Source of the DNA: Verrucomicrobiota bacterium
Lineage (GTDB): Bacteria; Verrucomicrobiota; Verrucomicrobiia; Chthoniobacterales; Chthoniobacteraceae
DNA: 64,000 nucleotides
Direction of reading: 5' to 3'
Assembly: GCA_009885995.1 (NCBI GenBank)
Contig: VFJQ01000014.1
Coordinates: forward strand, 1-64,000
Below, piece after piece: positions 18,804-27,551 of the stretch (position 1 is the stretch's first letter; every line of letters starts with the position of its first letter). The notes under the pieces were generated by a model. That model worked only from the letters and a program-made list of their open reading frames with translations. It ran no database searches and was not told where the DNA came from. The position numbers were made by a program, and so were the translations under genes.

Positions 18804-20137
18804 TCGATCCAGCCCTTGCGATACGTCTTCTTCACGTAGGCATTCGCCTCGGGGAGATTCGTCACGCGGCCCTTCTTCGCGTCCCACTCGATCTTCTTCC
18901 CCGGGCCGACGCGCGCGGCGAGGTGGCCGATGAGCACCATCTCGGTGAGGCCACACGACTTCGCCACGAAGTCGCTTCCCGCCTTCGGCCCGCCTTTGCA
19001 CGCGGCGATGAATTCCTCGTAGTGCCCCGGGCTACGAGGGAGCGTTTTCTCCGGTGCCTTGAAGTCAGTCATTTTTGCCGCAGGCAGCAGCGTCGGCGGG
19101 TTATCCTTCCCGTCGTAGTCGTCGAAGAGGATGCCTTTCTCGCCGATGAAGAGGCTGCCGTTTTGCGTCGGCTTGCCGTTCCTTGCACTGAGTGGGATCT
19201 CGCCGCCGAACTTTTCCGGCGAGGGCAGATTTCCACCATCGTGCCAGGTGAGCGTGAGCGCCGGATTGTCGAAAGTGAGCTTGATCCGCGACTTCGTCGG
19301 CGGGCTGTCCTTGGTCGCGCCTTCTTCCTCGAGGCACTCCGCGGTGGTCGGCGCGCCGAGGCCGAGCGCGGTGAAGGGCCAGTTCATGATGTGGCAGCCC
19401 ATGTCGCCGAATGCGCCCGTGCCGAAATCCCAAAAGCCGCGCCACTTGAACGGATGGCAGTCCTTGAAATACGGCCGCTGCGCAGCGGGTCCGAGCCACA
19501 AGTCCCAGTCGAGCGTCTCGGGGATCGCGTCCGCCGTCGTCGGCCACGTGATTCCTTGCGGCCAGCTCGGACGGTTCGACCAGGAATGCACCTCGGTCAC
19601 CTTGCCGATCACACCCGCGCGGATCCACTCGGTCGTCAGCCGTAGATCTTCGCTGGCGTTGCCTTGATTGCCCATCTGCGTTGCCACGCCGGCTTCCTTC
19701 GCGAGGCGCTTGATCTCTCGCGCCTCCCAGATCGTGTGCGTGAGCGGCTTCTCGCAATAGACGTGCTTCTTCGCCTTGAGCGCGCGCAGCGTCGCGGGGA
19801 AGTGATGATGATCCGGCGTGCTCACCACGACCGCGTCGTAGTCGCTGCTCTTGAGCGCATCGAACATCTTCCGGTAATCGCTGAAGGTCTTCGCGCCCGG
19901 ATGCTTCGCCGCCACGTCCGCGAGCTTCGCCGAATCCACGTCGCAGAGCGCGACCACATTTTCGCTCTCCAGCGATTTCATGTTCGAGCCGCCTTTCCCC
20001 GCTACGCCGATGAAGGCGAGGTTGAGCTTCGAGTTCGACGACTGCGCCCGCAGGAAGGCCGGCGCGACGTAGATGCCGGCGGCAAGCGTGCTGGAGAGGC
20101 GGAGGAAGTGGCGGCGGGACGTGCGTGAGTGGGGCAT
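18800..20137 (-). CDS. Gfo/Idh/MocA oxidoreductase with Tat signal
   Basis: A 445-residue NAD(P)-dependent sugar or cyclitol oxidoreductase of the Gfo/Idh/MocA type exported by the Tat route: the start MPHSRTSRRHFLRLSSTLAA has the twin-arginine pattern. The Rossmann part reads LNLAFIGVAGKGGSNM and the catalytic motif is VYCEKPLTHTIWEA, followed by QMGNQGNASE. Proteins of this shape are very abundant in Verrucomicrobiota and Planctomycetes, often beside DUF1080 proteins; here two DUF1080 genes lie 5 kb away. Substrate unknown. It converges on trpC. Confidence 0.92.
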   Translation of the reverse strand: MPHSRTSRRHFLRLSSTLAAGIYVAPAFLRAQSSNSKLNLAFIGVAGKGGSNMKSLESENVVALCDVDSAKLADVAAKHPGAKTFSDYRKMFDALKSSDYDAVVVSTPDHHHFPATLRALKAKKHVYCEKPLTHTIWEAREIKRLAKEAGVATQMGNQGNASEDLRLTTEWIRAGVIGKVTEVHSWSNRPSWPQGITWPTTADAIPETLDWDLWLGPAAQRPYFKDCHPFKWRGFWDFGTGAFGDMGCHIMNWPFTALGLGAPTTAECLEEEGATKDSPPTKSRIKLTFDNPALTLTWHDGGNLPSPEKFGGEIPLSARNGKPTQNGSLFIGEKGILFDDYDGKDNPPTLLPAAKMTDFKAPEKTLPRSPGHYEEFIAACKGGPKAGSDFVAKSCGLTEMVLIGHLAARVGPGKKIEWDAKKGRVTNLPEANAYVKKTYRKGWID

Positions 20138-20177
20138 GGTGCGAGGGAGAATCCCGCATCGACTCGCGCCTTAGCGA

Positions 20178-20201
20178 GCCGTCGATTCAGCCGTCGATTC
20201 A
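20178..20201. repeat. Tandem 12-base duplication covering a stop codon
   Basis: GCCGTCGATTCA occurs twice in direct tandem (20178-20189, 20190-20201). The second copy contains the TGA stop of the surface protein gene, so the stop is repeated four codons later in the same frame. Confidence 0.9.
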
Positions 20202-22856
20202 AACGGTGCGCCGCCGTCGCAGCCCCAGCACGCCCACGAATCCCGCCAGCGCCAGCGCACCCGCGCCCGGCTCGGGCACGACCGTGGTCAGCGTCACGTC
20301 GTGACCATCGAGTCCGCCCGCGTAGCTAATGCGGAAGAAGTTCGGCGCGAGTTCCACCACGAAGCCCTCGGGATAGCCCTCGAAGAATCCGCTCACGGTC
20401 GCGCCCACGCCTGCGTCGATGAGCGTGAACGGGGTGCCGAGCGGCAAGAGCGTGGGAGCCAAGTCGATCACATCCAGAAACGCCACGCCACTGCCGAGCG
20501 TGAGGCCCGAATTCACGACCACGTGGTCGGTCGTCTGCGTGCTCGTATCGAAGTCGAGTCCGACAGTGGCGTCGCTGAGCAACGACAACGAGCTGACGGT
20601 GAGGGTGCTTATGACCGTGTCCGAAGGAAACAGCCCGGCGTCGTCGCCAGAGCCATCGCCAATCACCACGTCCTTGAGCGTTGAGAGGTCAGTAAACGTC
20701 AGGATCCCCGCGTTCACGGTCGCGTCCACGTTCGCGAAGCTGCCGTTGAGTTCGACGGTCGGCCCATTGATGAAAAACGGCTCAGCGACGGCGTTGGTGG
20801 CGCCGTTGAAAATGATCGTGCCGTTGCCAGCGAAATTCAGCCCGGTCGAGATGCCGGTGCCCGTCGAGGCCACGAAGCTTCCGTCAATGATCAGATCGGT
20901 GCTCGTCTCGACATTGATTTGATGCCTGAAATTCGCGCCGGTTGGCTTGAAGAGGGAAATGTCGCCAAGGAACTCCGCGCCGTTGCCGGTGAAGCGCACG
21001 GGCAGCGATTCCTGCGCGCCGATTGAGAGATTCACACCCGCTGGGAAAGCATCCGCGCCGGTGAGGGGACCGCTGAACTTGAGCGTGCCCGCGTTGAGTT
21101 GCAGCTCCGTCGTGCCCAGCGCGTTCTTGTTCGTGACTTCGAGCGTGCCGCCATTGGTGGGCGCGAGCGCATCCGCGATGCCGAGTCGGATGCCGAGGAA
21201 ACCGCTGTTGTTGCCTTCCAACCGCAACGTGCCGCCGCCGAGCTTGACCAACTTGCCGGTCGTTCCGCTGCCGGTGATATTTCCGCTGATGGTGAAGTCC
21301 GGCGTGCCAGTGCCGTCGGACACCGTGACATTGCGCGTGGCACCGCCGATCGCGCCGTAATCGACGTTCGCAAGGATCGTGGCCGTGCCGCTCGTGTGCG
21401 TGGTGGCGAGATCGCCGCCGAGGGAAATCGGGCTGAAGACCGACACGGGGCCGCTGAAGTTCAGCGCGTTGGCCGTGAACACCGACCCCGTCGAGAGGAA
21501 GGCTCCATCTCCCGCGAAGGTGAGCGTGCCGAAGTTCGCAGTGTGGGCAATTTGAAGAGCGGCGCTGCCGGAAAGATCGATCGTGCCCGAGCCGCTGAAG
21601 TCGCGCCCCGAGTCGAGGACGACAACGCCGATCGCCTTCAACGTGCCGCCCGCGAGCACGACATCGTTGTTCGTATTTCCCAGCGCGGTGTCCGCTGCGA
21701 TCGCGAGCGTGCCGGCGGAGACAGTCACGTTGCCGGTGAATCCGTTCGCGCCCGAGAGCGTGAGCGTCGCCGGGCCCGTCTTTGTCAGCCCGCTCGTGCC
21801 GTCGATGCCCGCGGAGATTTCCGCCGATCCATTCACGGTGATCGTGTTGTTCGTCCCGAGCGTGAGTTTGTCCGCCGCCGAGTCGCTCTTCACGAGGTAG
21901 CCCGTCGTCTCGAACTTGATGCCCGCAGTGCCGCCGAAGACGGCCGCGTTCGCGCTAGTGAAAGTCTGCGTGGCGCCGCTGCCGTCGCTGAGTGAGTTCC
22001 AGTTGGGCGTGCCGGTGTCCCAAAATCCGGTGCCGCCCACGCCGGGGCCGCCATTCGCGTCCCAGAAGAGCGTCGGCGCTCCGCCGCCGAAGCTCGACAG
22101 AGTGATGTTATCCAGCGCGAGTTCGTCGCGACTGCCGGCACCGCCCACATCAGCACTGCTCCATCGGAGGTAATAAAATCCGCCGGCTGGGATCGTGACG
22201 CTGTTGAGCGTGATCGACCGCGTATTCAAAACGAAAGTCGGCGAGGGATCCGCAGCCACGAGCGAGGTGAAGTCCAGCGTCGGCTGGGCGTTGTAAACGG
22301 TGTTGTCTGCTGAGTCCGAAAAGTTGAACGAACTGGAGCGTCCTTGATCGTTGCGGACATGAATCTCGTAAGACAGCGTGAACCCCACGATCGGAGTCGC
22401 GGTGGCATTCTGGATCCTGAGCGTGAGCGTCCCCGGATTGAAGTCCGCGGCGATGGGCTGAATTCCGATCGCGCTTCCGATAATGCTTCCGCCGGTGAAT
22501 GCATAAAGGCCACCGGTCGTCACGTTATCCACGGAGCTGCCGCGCGCGTAGTCCCCGGTCGTGAAGGTCCCGCCGAACGCGAGATTTCCGTCGCTGAATC
22601 CGGTCACAGCCCATGCATCCGAATCCAATTGGCCGACCGTCGGAGCAGGCTGGAAACCGGTTCCGGTGAAAGTCCCGCTGTTCGCCCCAGCGACGCTCGT
22701 ATCGAAATCGATCGTGAATGTGCTGGAAAGGTTATCGATCGCGAGTTGCCCGTGACCGCGCTCCGCGAACGCTCCCAGCACCATCGCCGCGATGCTCGCC
22801 GCCAGCACCACGCTCACTCGCTTTCCAGCACCACGACATTTGATTCGCTGCGACAT
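20199..22856 (-). CDS. Secreted beta-strand-repeat surface protein with PEP-CTERM anchor
   Basis: An 885-residue exported protein. The signal peptide follows MSQRIKCRGAGKRVSVVLAA. Residues ~30-240 resemble a beta-sandwich module seen before a WDANGGPGVGGTGFWDT linker, and the central ~240-700 holds autotransporter-associated beta-strand repeats of the SGLTKTGPATLTLSGANG and VKLGGGTLRLEGNNSG type. The C-terminus is a PEP-CTERM sorting signal: VVPEPGAGALALAGF, a membrane segment, then RRRR. No outer-membrane barrel is present, so it is sorted by an exosortase rather than self-transported. Role likely surface or extracellular matrix. Start ATG 22854-22856 is set by the signal peptide. Confidence 0.88.
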   Translation of the reverse strand: MSQRIKCRGAGKRVSVVLAASIAAMVLGAFAERGHGQLAIDNLSSTFTIDFDTSVAGANSGTFTGTGFQPAPTVGQLDSDAWAVTGFSDGNLAFGGTFTTGDYARGSSVDNVTTGGLYAFTGGSIIGSAIGIQPIAADFNPGTLTLRIQNATATPIVGFTLSYEIHVRNDQGRSSSFNFSDSADNTVYNAQPTLDFTSLVAADPSPTFVLNTRSITLNSVTIPAGGFYYLRWSSADVGGAGSRDELALDNITLSSFGGGAPTLFWDANGGPGVGGTGFWDTGTPNWNSLSDGSGATQTFTSANAAVFGGTAGIKFETTGYLVKSDSAADKLTLGTNNTITVNGSAEISAGIDGTSGLTKTGPATLTLSGANGFTGNVTVSAGTLAIAADTALGNTNNDVVLAGGTLKAIGVVVLDSGRDFSGSGTIDLSGSAALQIAHTANFGTLTFAGDGAFLSTGSVFTANALNFSGPVSVFSPISLGGDLATTHTSGTATILANVDYGAIGGATRNVTVSDGTGTPDFTISGNITGSGTTGKLVKLGGGTLRLEGNNSGFLGIRLGIADALAPTNGGTLEVTNKNALGTTELQLNAGTLKFSGPLTGADAFPAGVNLSIGAQESLPVRFTGNGAEFLGDISLFKPTGANFRHQINVETSTDLIIDGSFVASTGTGISTGLNFAGNGTIIFNGATNAVAEPFFINGPTVELNGSFANVDATVNAGILTFTDLSTLKDVVIGDGSGDDAGLFPSDTVISTLTVSSLSLLSDATVGLDFDTSTQTTDHVVVNSGLTLGSGVAFLDVIDLAPTLLPLGTPFTLIDAGVGATVSGFFEGYPEGFVVELAPNFFRISYAGGLDGHDVTLTTVVPEPGAGALALAGFVGVLGLRRRRTV

Positions 22857-23014
22857 AAATTTCTTCCGAGTCACTCGTCCCGCCCGGTCCCGGCGGCGAC
22901 TCGTTTTAGTCCGCCGGCACGGTCTTGCGGGATAAGACCGCAGCCGCGCGAAGGCAAGCCGGAGTTGCCTGACGATTGGGTGACGAGCCCTCACCGACCA
23001 CCCCAGCGCGCCGG

Positions 23015-24607
23015 CTACACGCCGTCGCGCGTGAGTTGGCCGTTGAGCGTGCGCATCACGCCGCGCGGGTTTTCGCTGCGCAACTCGGCCGGGAGAAGGT
23101 CGGCGGGAAAGCTCTGGTAGCACACGGGGCGGCTCCAGCGCTGGATCGCCGCGGTGCCGACGCTCGTGAAACGCGCATCGGTCGTCGCCGGATACGGGCC
23201 GCCGTGATGCATCGACGGGCAGACCTCCACGCCCGTGGGGAAACCGTTGATGATGAGCCGGCCGGCCTTGCGCTCGAGGATGTGCAGGAGGTCGCTCGCT
23301 TCGGCGAGGTCGGCGGGCGTGGCGTGGAAGGTGGCGGTGAGCTGGCCGTCGAGCGACTTCAGCGCAGCCTCGAGCTCGGCAAAGCTGCGTGCGCTCACGA
23401 GCAGTGTGAACGGGCCGAAGATTTCCTCGTGCAGCGCGCGCTTGGCCAGGAAGTCCTCCACGTCGGTCGCGAACACGGTCGGCTCGCCCTGCGTCTTGGC
23501 CGCGTCGGGCTCCGTATCGGACTCGGCCACGCGGACGACGCCGGGCACTTTTTCCATCGCATCGACGCCATCATGAAATGCGCGGCAGATGCCGGGGTGC
23601 AGCATCGTGCCGGGCGCGGCGGCGCGCATCGCGGCGGCGAAGTCTTCGCCGAACTTCTCGAACTCCGGCGAGCCGATGCCGAAGACGAGGCCCGGCTTCG
23701 TGCAAAACTGCCCGACGCCCATCGTGACCGACGTTCGCAGGCCTTGCGCGATCTGCTCGCCGCGTTCACGCAGCGCGCCGGGGAGGATGATGAGCGGGTT
23801 CAGGCTGCTCATTTCGGCGAAGACGGGGATCGGCTCCGGACGCGCGTTCGCGGCGTCGAAAAGCGCGCGGCCCGCGACGCGCGAGCCGGTGAAGCCCGCG
23901 GCGCGCGCGAGCGGATGTTTCACGAGCGCGATGCCGATCTCCGAGCCGGCGCCGTGGAGCATCGAGAAGACGCCGTGCGGCACGCCGCATTTCTCCACCG
24001 CACGACCGATCGCGCCGGCGACGAGTTCGCTCGTGCCGGGATGAGCGCGGTGCGCTTTCACGATCACGGGGCAGCCGGCGGCGAGTGCGCTGGCGGTGTC
24101 GCCACCGGCGACGGAGAAGGCGAGCGGGAAGTTCGACGAGCCGAAAACGATGACGGGCCCGAGCGGCGCGAGCATCCGGCGAATGTCGGCTTTCGGCACG
24201 GGCGTGCGCTCCGGCTGCGCGGTGTCGATGCGCGCATCCACCCACGAACCTTCGCGCACGAGCGCGGCAAACATTTTCAACTGCCCGCACGTGCGCCCGC
24301 GCTCGCCGGTGAGCCGATCGAGCGGCAAGCCGGTCTCGTGGTGGCAGCGCTGGAGCAGGTCGTCGCCGAGCGCGAGGATCTCGTCGGCGATCGCTTCGAG
24401 AAAGGCGGCGCGGGTCTCCGCGCTGGATTTGCGATAGAGCGCGAAGGCTTCCTCCGCCTGCCAGAGCGCCTGGTCCACGTCCTCGAGCGCGCACTCGTGG
24501 AAGGCGGGTTCCATGGGGCGCGAGTCGAGCGGCGAGATTGGGTGGAAGGTGCGGCTGCTGCTCGCGGCGAGCTGGCCGGCGACGAGTGAGTGTCCGTGGA
24601 GTGTCAT
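23015..24607 (-). CDS. NADP-type 2-oxoglutarate semialdehyde dehydrogenase
   Basis: A 530-residue aldehyde dehydrogenase of the branch that oxidises 2-oxoglutarate semialdehyde (2,5-dioxopentanoate) to 2-oxoglutarate. Marks are LGPVIVFGSSNFPLAFSVAGGDTASALA, the cofactor-loop GFTGSRVAGRALFDAA, the general base region FAEMSSLNP and the nucleophile GQFCTKPG with Cys302. Length and the AGGDTASAL form fit that branch rather than generic ALDHs. It lies 3 bases downstream of a fumarylacetoacetate-hydrolase-fold gene, the pair seen in sugar-acid (Weimberg-type) routes. The same reaction ends hydroxyproline breakdown, for which the window encodes the earlier steps at 49-62 kb. Confidence 0.88.
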   Translation of the reverse strand: MTLHGHSLVAGQLAASSSRTFHPISPLDSRPMEPAFHECALEDVDQALWQAEEAFALYRKSSAETRAAFLEAIADEILALGDDLLQRCHHETGLPLDRLTGERGRTCGQLKMFAALVREGSWVDARIDTAQPERTPVPKADIRRMLAPLGPVIVFGSSNFPLAFSVAGGDTASALAAGCPVIVKAHRAHPGTSELVAGAIGRAVEKCGVPHGVFSMLHGAGSEIGIALVKHPLARAAGFTGSRVAGRALFDAANARPEPIPVFAEMSSLNPLIILPGALRERGEQIAQGLRTSVTMGVGQFCTKPGLVFGIGSPEFEKFGEDFAAAMRAAAPGTMLHPGICRAFHDGVDAMEKVPGVVRVAESDTEPDAAKTQGEPTVFATDVEDFLAKRALHEEIFGPFTLLVSARSFAELEAALKSLDGQLTATFHATPADLAEASDLLHILERKAGRLIINGFPTGVEVCPSMHHGGPYPATTDARFTSVGTAAIQRWSRPVCYQSFPADLLPAELRSENPRGVMRTLNGQLTRDGV

Positions 24608-24610
24608 GGT

Positions 24611-25441
24611 TTAAGCGATGGTGTTGATGAGCGTGCCGAGTCCGTCGATGGCGATCCGCACTTCATCGCCATGCGCGAGGGTGAAGTCGTTCGGCGGCAC
24701 GGTGCCGGTGCCGGTAAGCAGATACGCACCGGTGGGAAAGTCGTTGTCGCGATAGAGCCACGCGGCGAGTTCGGGGAGCTGGCGCTTCATCTGCGCGAGC
24801 GAAGTCGCGCCGGTGAAGACGCTGGCGCCGTCGCGCACGATCTCGATGCGGATCGCGGTCTCGCGCGGGAGCGGCTCGCGCACGACGAGGCCGGGGCCGA
24901 GGCCGCAGCAGGCGCGATAGACTTTCGCCTGCGGGAGATAGAGCGGGTTCTCGCCTTCGATGTCGCGGCTGCTCATGTCGTTGCCGATCGTGTAGCCGAA
25001 GATTGCGCCGCGGGAGTTGATCGCGAGCGTCAGCTCGGGCTCGGGCACGTTCCACTTCGAGTCTTCGCGGATACGCACCGAGCCGCCGCTGCCGACGACG
25101 CGATGCGGCGTGGCCTTGAAGAAAATCTCCGGCCGATCGGCGTCATACACGCGGTCGTAAAACGTGCCGCCACCCGCGTCTTTCGACTCCTCGATCCGTG
25201 CGTCGCGGCTGCGCAGATACGTGACGCCCGCAGCCCAGACTTCCTGCGTGCCAATCGGCGCAAGCCACGGCTGTGCGAGCGTCGGCGTGCCGTGCGTGAG
25301 CGCGTCTTCGAGGAAGGTAGCGGGGTTTTCCTGCGTGAAGACGGCGTCGAAATCGAGGCCGGCGAGGCGGAAGAAATCTTCACCGCGCTGGGCGACGAGC
25401 GCATCGGCGGTGCGGTAGAGCGTGAGCGGCGGGAGAGTCAT
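24611..25441 (-). CDS. Fumarylacetoacetate-hydrolase-fold protein, possible 2-keto-3-deoxy-acid dehydratase
   Basis: A 276-residue FAH-family protein. The metal-site pattern is present: EPELTLAINSRGAIFGYTIGND, then MSSRDIEGENPLYLPQAK, and GTVPPNDFTLAHGDEV near the end. In the XylX/KdaD subgroup this fold dehydrates 2-keto-3-deoxy-pentonates to 2-oxoglutarate semialdehyde, which the dehydrogenase 3 bases downstream would oxidise. The pairing is the reason for that reading; from the sequence alone other 2-keto-acid reactions remain possible. The start ATG 25439-25441 (MTLPPLTLYRTADAL) is preferred over upstream codons. Confidence 0.85.
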   Translation of the reverse strand: MTLPPLTLYRTADALVAQRGEDFFRLAGLDFDAVFTQENPATFLEDALTHGTPTLAQPWLAPIGTQEVWAAGVTYLRSRDARIEESKDAGGGTFYDRVYDADRPEIFFKATPHRVVGSGGSVRIREDSKWNVPEPELTLAINSRGAIFGYTIGNDMSSRDIEGENPLYLPQAKVYRACCGLGPGLVVREPLPRETAIRIEIVRDGASVFTGATSLAQMKRQLPELAAWLYRDNDFPTGAYLLTGTGTVPPNDFTLAHGDEVRIAIDGLGTLINTIA

Positions 25442-25523
25442 CGCGGCGACTCTGCGGAGCGCCGCCGGGCGCGGCAAGTCTCGCCTTGCGCGGTGGTGGT
25501 CGCCTCCTACCATCCGCGCCCCA

Positions 25524-26339
25524 ATGCTCCGCGCTGCCGCCATCGCACTCGCTCTCGCTTTCGCCGCGCACGCGGCGGAGAAAGACGAGCTGCCACTCGC
25601 GGATCCGAGCGCGAACAAGCTGACGTCCGAAGAGGTCGCGCAGGGGTGGAGGCTGCTTTTCGACGGCAAGGCGCTGACGGGATTGCGCAGCCTCAAGAGC
25701 ACGGACCCGCTCAAGAACGGCTGGAAGATCGAACGCGGCCAGCTCGTGCTGCCGAAGGACGTGAAGAACTCCGGCAAGGTGACCGGTGGCGATCTCGTGG
25801 CGATGCTGGCTTACGACGACTTCGAGTTCCGGTTCGATTTCCGGCTCGCGACGTCGGGGGACAGCGGCGTGGTGTATTTCGCGCGCGGCGGTGGGCAGAA
25901 AGTGGCGGGGCACGAGTTTCAGATCATCGACGACGTGCATCATCCCGACGGGCTGCGGGGCGGCGATCTCAAGCGCACCGGCGCGCTCTATGGATTGCTG
26001 CCGCGGCTGTCGGGCACGTCGATCCGCATGGCGCAGCGCTGGAATGAAGAGCACTGGAACCAGGGCATCCTCGTGGTGCAGGGCGCACACGTGGAGCATT
26101 GGCTGAACGAGCGGAAGGCGCTCGAATACGATCTCGGCGCTGACTTCACGCGGCGCATCGCCGCGGCGAAGGTGAAGACGCCGCCCGGCGTGGGCACGAA
26201 GATCAAATCGCCGATCGTGCTGCTCGATCAGGGCGAGGAAGTCGCGTTCGTGAACTTGAAACTTCGCCCGCTCCCGCCGAAGCCGGACTTCGACCCGCCA
26301 CCCACTTCGGCAGCGGCGGCATCTTCACCCAACCGCTAA
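25524..26339 (+). CDS. DUF1080 secreted protein (3-keto-disaccharide hydrolase-like)
   Basis: A 271-residue exported protein (signal peptide MLRAAAIALALAFAAHA) with one DUF1080 domain, a LamG/concanavalin-like beta sandwich. Typical elements: GWRLLFDGKALTGLR, FEFRFDFRLATSGDSGVVYF, EFQIIDDVHHPDGL and VEHWLNE. Some DUF1080 members hydrolyse 3-keto-glycosides after oxidation of the sugar by Gfo/Idh enzymes. A second DUF1080 gene follows 11 bases later. The C-terminus ends in a Pro/Ala/Ser tail. There is no Shine-Dalgarno sequence; the leader reads CGCGCCCCA before ATG. Confidence 0.9.
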   Translation: MLRAAAIALALAFAAHAAEKDELPLADPSANKLTSEEVAQGWRLLFDGKALTGLRSLKSTDPLKNGWKIERGQLVLPKDVKNSGKVTGGDLVAMLAYDDFEFRFDFRLATSGDSGVVYFARGGGQKVAGHEFQIIDDVHHPDGLRGGDLKRTGALYGLLPRLSGTSIRMAQRWNEEHWNQGILVVQGAHVEHWLNERKALEYDLGADFTRRIAAAKVKTPPGVGTKIKSPIVLLDQGEEVAFVNLKLRPLPPKPDFDPPPTSAAAASSPNR

Positions 26340-26350
26340 CTCCCACCCGT

Positions 26351-27037
26351 ATGAAATCTCTCGCCTTCCTCCTCTCCATCCTCGCCCTCGCCGCGCACGC
26401 GGAACCAAACACGCTCACCGACGCCGAGAAGTCCGCGGGCTGGCGGTTGCTCTTCGACGGCAAGACGACCGATGGCTGGGTCGCGAGCGGGAAGGATTCG
26501 TTTCCCAGCGACGGCTGGTCGGTCGAAGACGGCGCGCTCGTGGTGAAGGCTGGGCCGGGCGGCGGCGACATCGTGACGAAGGATTCGTTCAGCGACTTCG
26601 AGCTCACGTGGGAGTGGAAGGTTGAGTTCGGCGCGAACTCGGGTCTCAAATACAACCTGCCCGATGCGAAGAAGGCGGTCGGCTTCGAGTATCAGCTCAT
26701 CGACGACGAGCATCACCCCGATGGCGTGAAAGGCGGCCGCCTTCACCAGACCGGCTCGCTCTACGACGCGATCGAACCCGCCGCGGACAAGAAAGTGAAC
26801 CCGCCGGGCGAATGGAACAGCAGCCGGATCGTGGTGAAGGGCAACCACGTCGAGCACTGGCTCAACGGAGCGAAGACCGTCGAGTTCGAGCTCGGCAGCG
26901 AGGCGCTGATGGCGCTGAAGGCGAAGAGCAAATTCAAGAACGCCGCGGGCTGGGGCGAGAAGACCAGCTCCCCGATCCTGCTCCAGGATCACGGCGACGG
27001 CGCGTCGTTCCGCTCGATCAAGATCCGCACGCAGTAG
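26351..27037 (+). CDS. Second DUF1080 secreted protein
   Basis: A 228-residue protein with a signal peptide (MKSLAFLLSILALAAHA) and one DUF1080 domain: GWRLLFDGKTTDGWV, FELTWEWKVEFGANSGLKY, EYQLIDDEHHPDGV and VEHWLNGAKTVEFEL. It is a clear paralogue of the gene 11 bases upstream but carries the more usual DGW form of the first motif, where its neighbour has TGLR. The two are probably one transcript and may act on related glycans. It has no extra domain. Confidence 0.92.
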   Translation: MKSLAFLLSILALAAHAEPNTLTDAEKSAGWRLLFDGKTTDGWVASGKDSFPSDGWSVEDGALVVKAGPGGGDIVTKDSFSDFELTWEWKVEFGANSGLKYNLPDAKKAVGFEYQLIDDEHHPDGVKGGRLHQTGSLYDAIEPAADKKVNPPGEWNSSRIVVKGNHVEHWLNGAKTVEFELGSEALMALKAKSKFKNAAGWGEKTSSPILLQDHGDGASFRSIKIRTQ

Positions 27038-27090
27038 CGCGAGATCTGGTAGGAATCGCTGTCCTCAGCGGTTCAAAAAGCGCGGGCCGC

Positions 27091-27465
27091 TCAGTTCACC
27101 GCGCCCTGCTTTTCGACCACGCTCATCACGACGTTGTAGATTTCCGATGGTCCGAGCGTCTTGCTCACGTAGGCGTTCGCCCCAGCGGTGCGTGCTTTCT
27201 GCATCGCGTCGTCATCGTAACCGAGCCCGGTGAACATCACGATCGGCAGCGTGGCATGCTTTTCCCGGATCATCGAGGTCAGCGTGAGGCCATCCACCTT
27301 CGGCAGCCCGATATCGAGGATGATGGCGTCGCACGGATTCTTTTCGAGCCATCCCTCGAGCTTCAAGCCATCCGTGAGCGACGCTACCGTGTGACCCTTG
27401 TCACGGAAGAAGGTCGTCAGAAATCGGTTCAGGAGACGGTTATCATCGACGAGGAGGACATTCAT
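27091..27465 (-). CDS. Single-domain response regulator (CheY-like)
   Basis: A 124-residue receiver domain without an output domain. The acidic pocket is Asp7-Asp8, the phosphorylation site Asp51 (AIILDIGLPKVDGL), with the switch Thr in VMFTGLG and the conserved Lys in YVSKTLGPSE. It is likely to pass a phosphoryl signal by protein contact. No kinase is adjacent. The ATG at 27463-27465 is well set by the family. It follows the DUF1501 gene after 86 bases, so co-transcription is possible. Confidence 0.92.
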   Translation of the reverse strand: MNVLLVDDNRLLNRFLTTFFRDKGHTVASLTDGLKLEGWLEKNPCDAIILDIGLPKVDGLTLTSMIREKHATLPIVMFTGLGYDDDAMQKARTAGANAYVSKTLGPSEIYNVVMSVVEKQGAVN

Positions 27466-27551
27466 GGAGAGTGGGCTGAGGTTGCGCCTGTTGAAGCACC
27501 GCGTGTGCCTCTATTCCCGCGGATTTTCCGCCCTGTCGTCGCGACTCCGAT

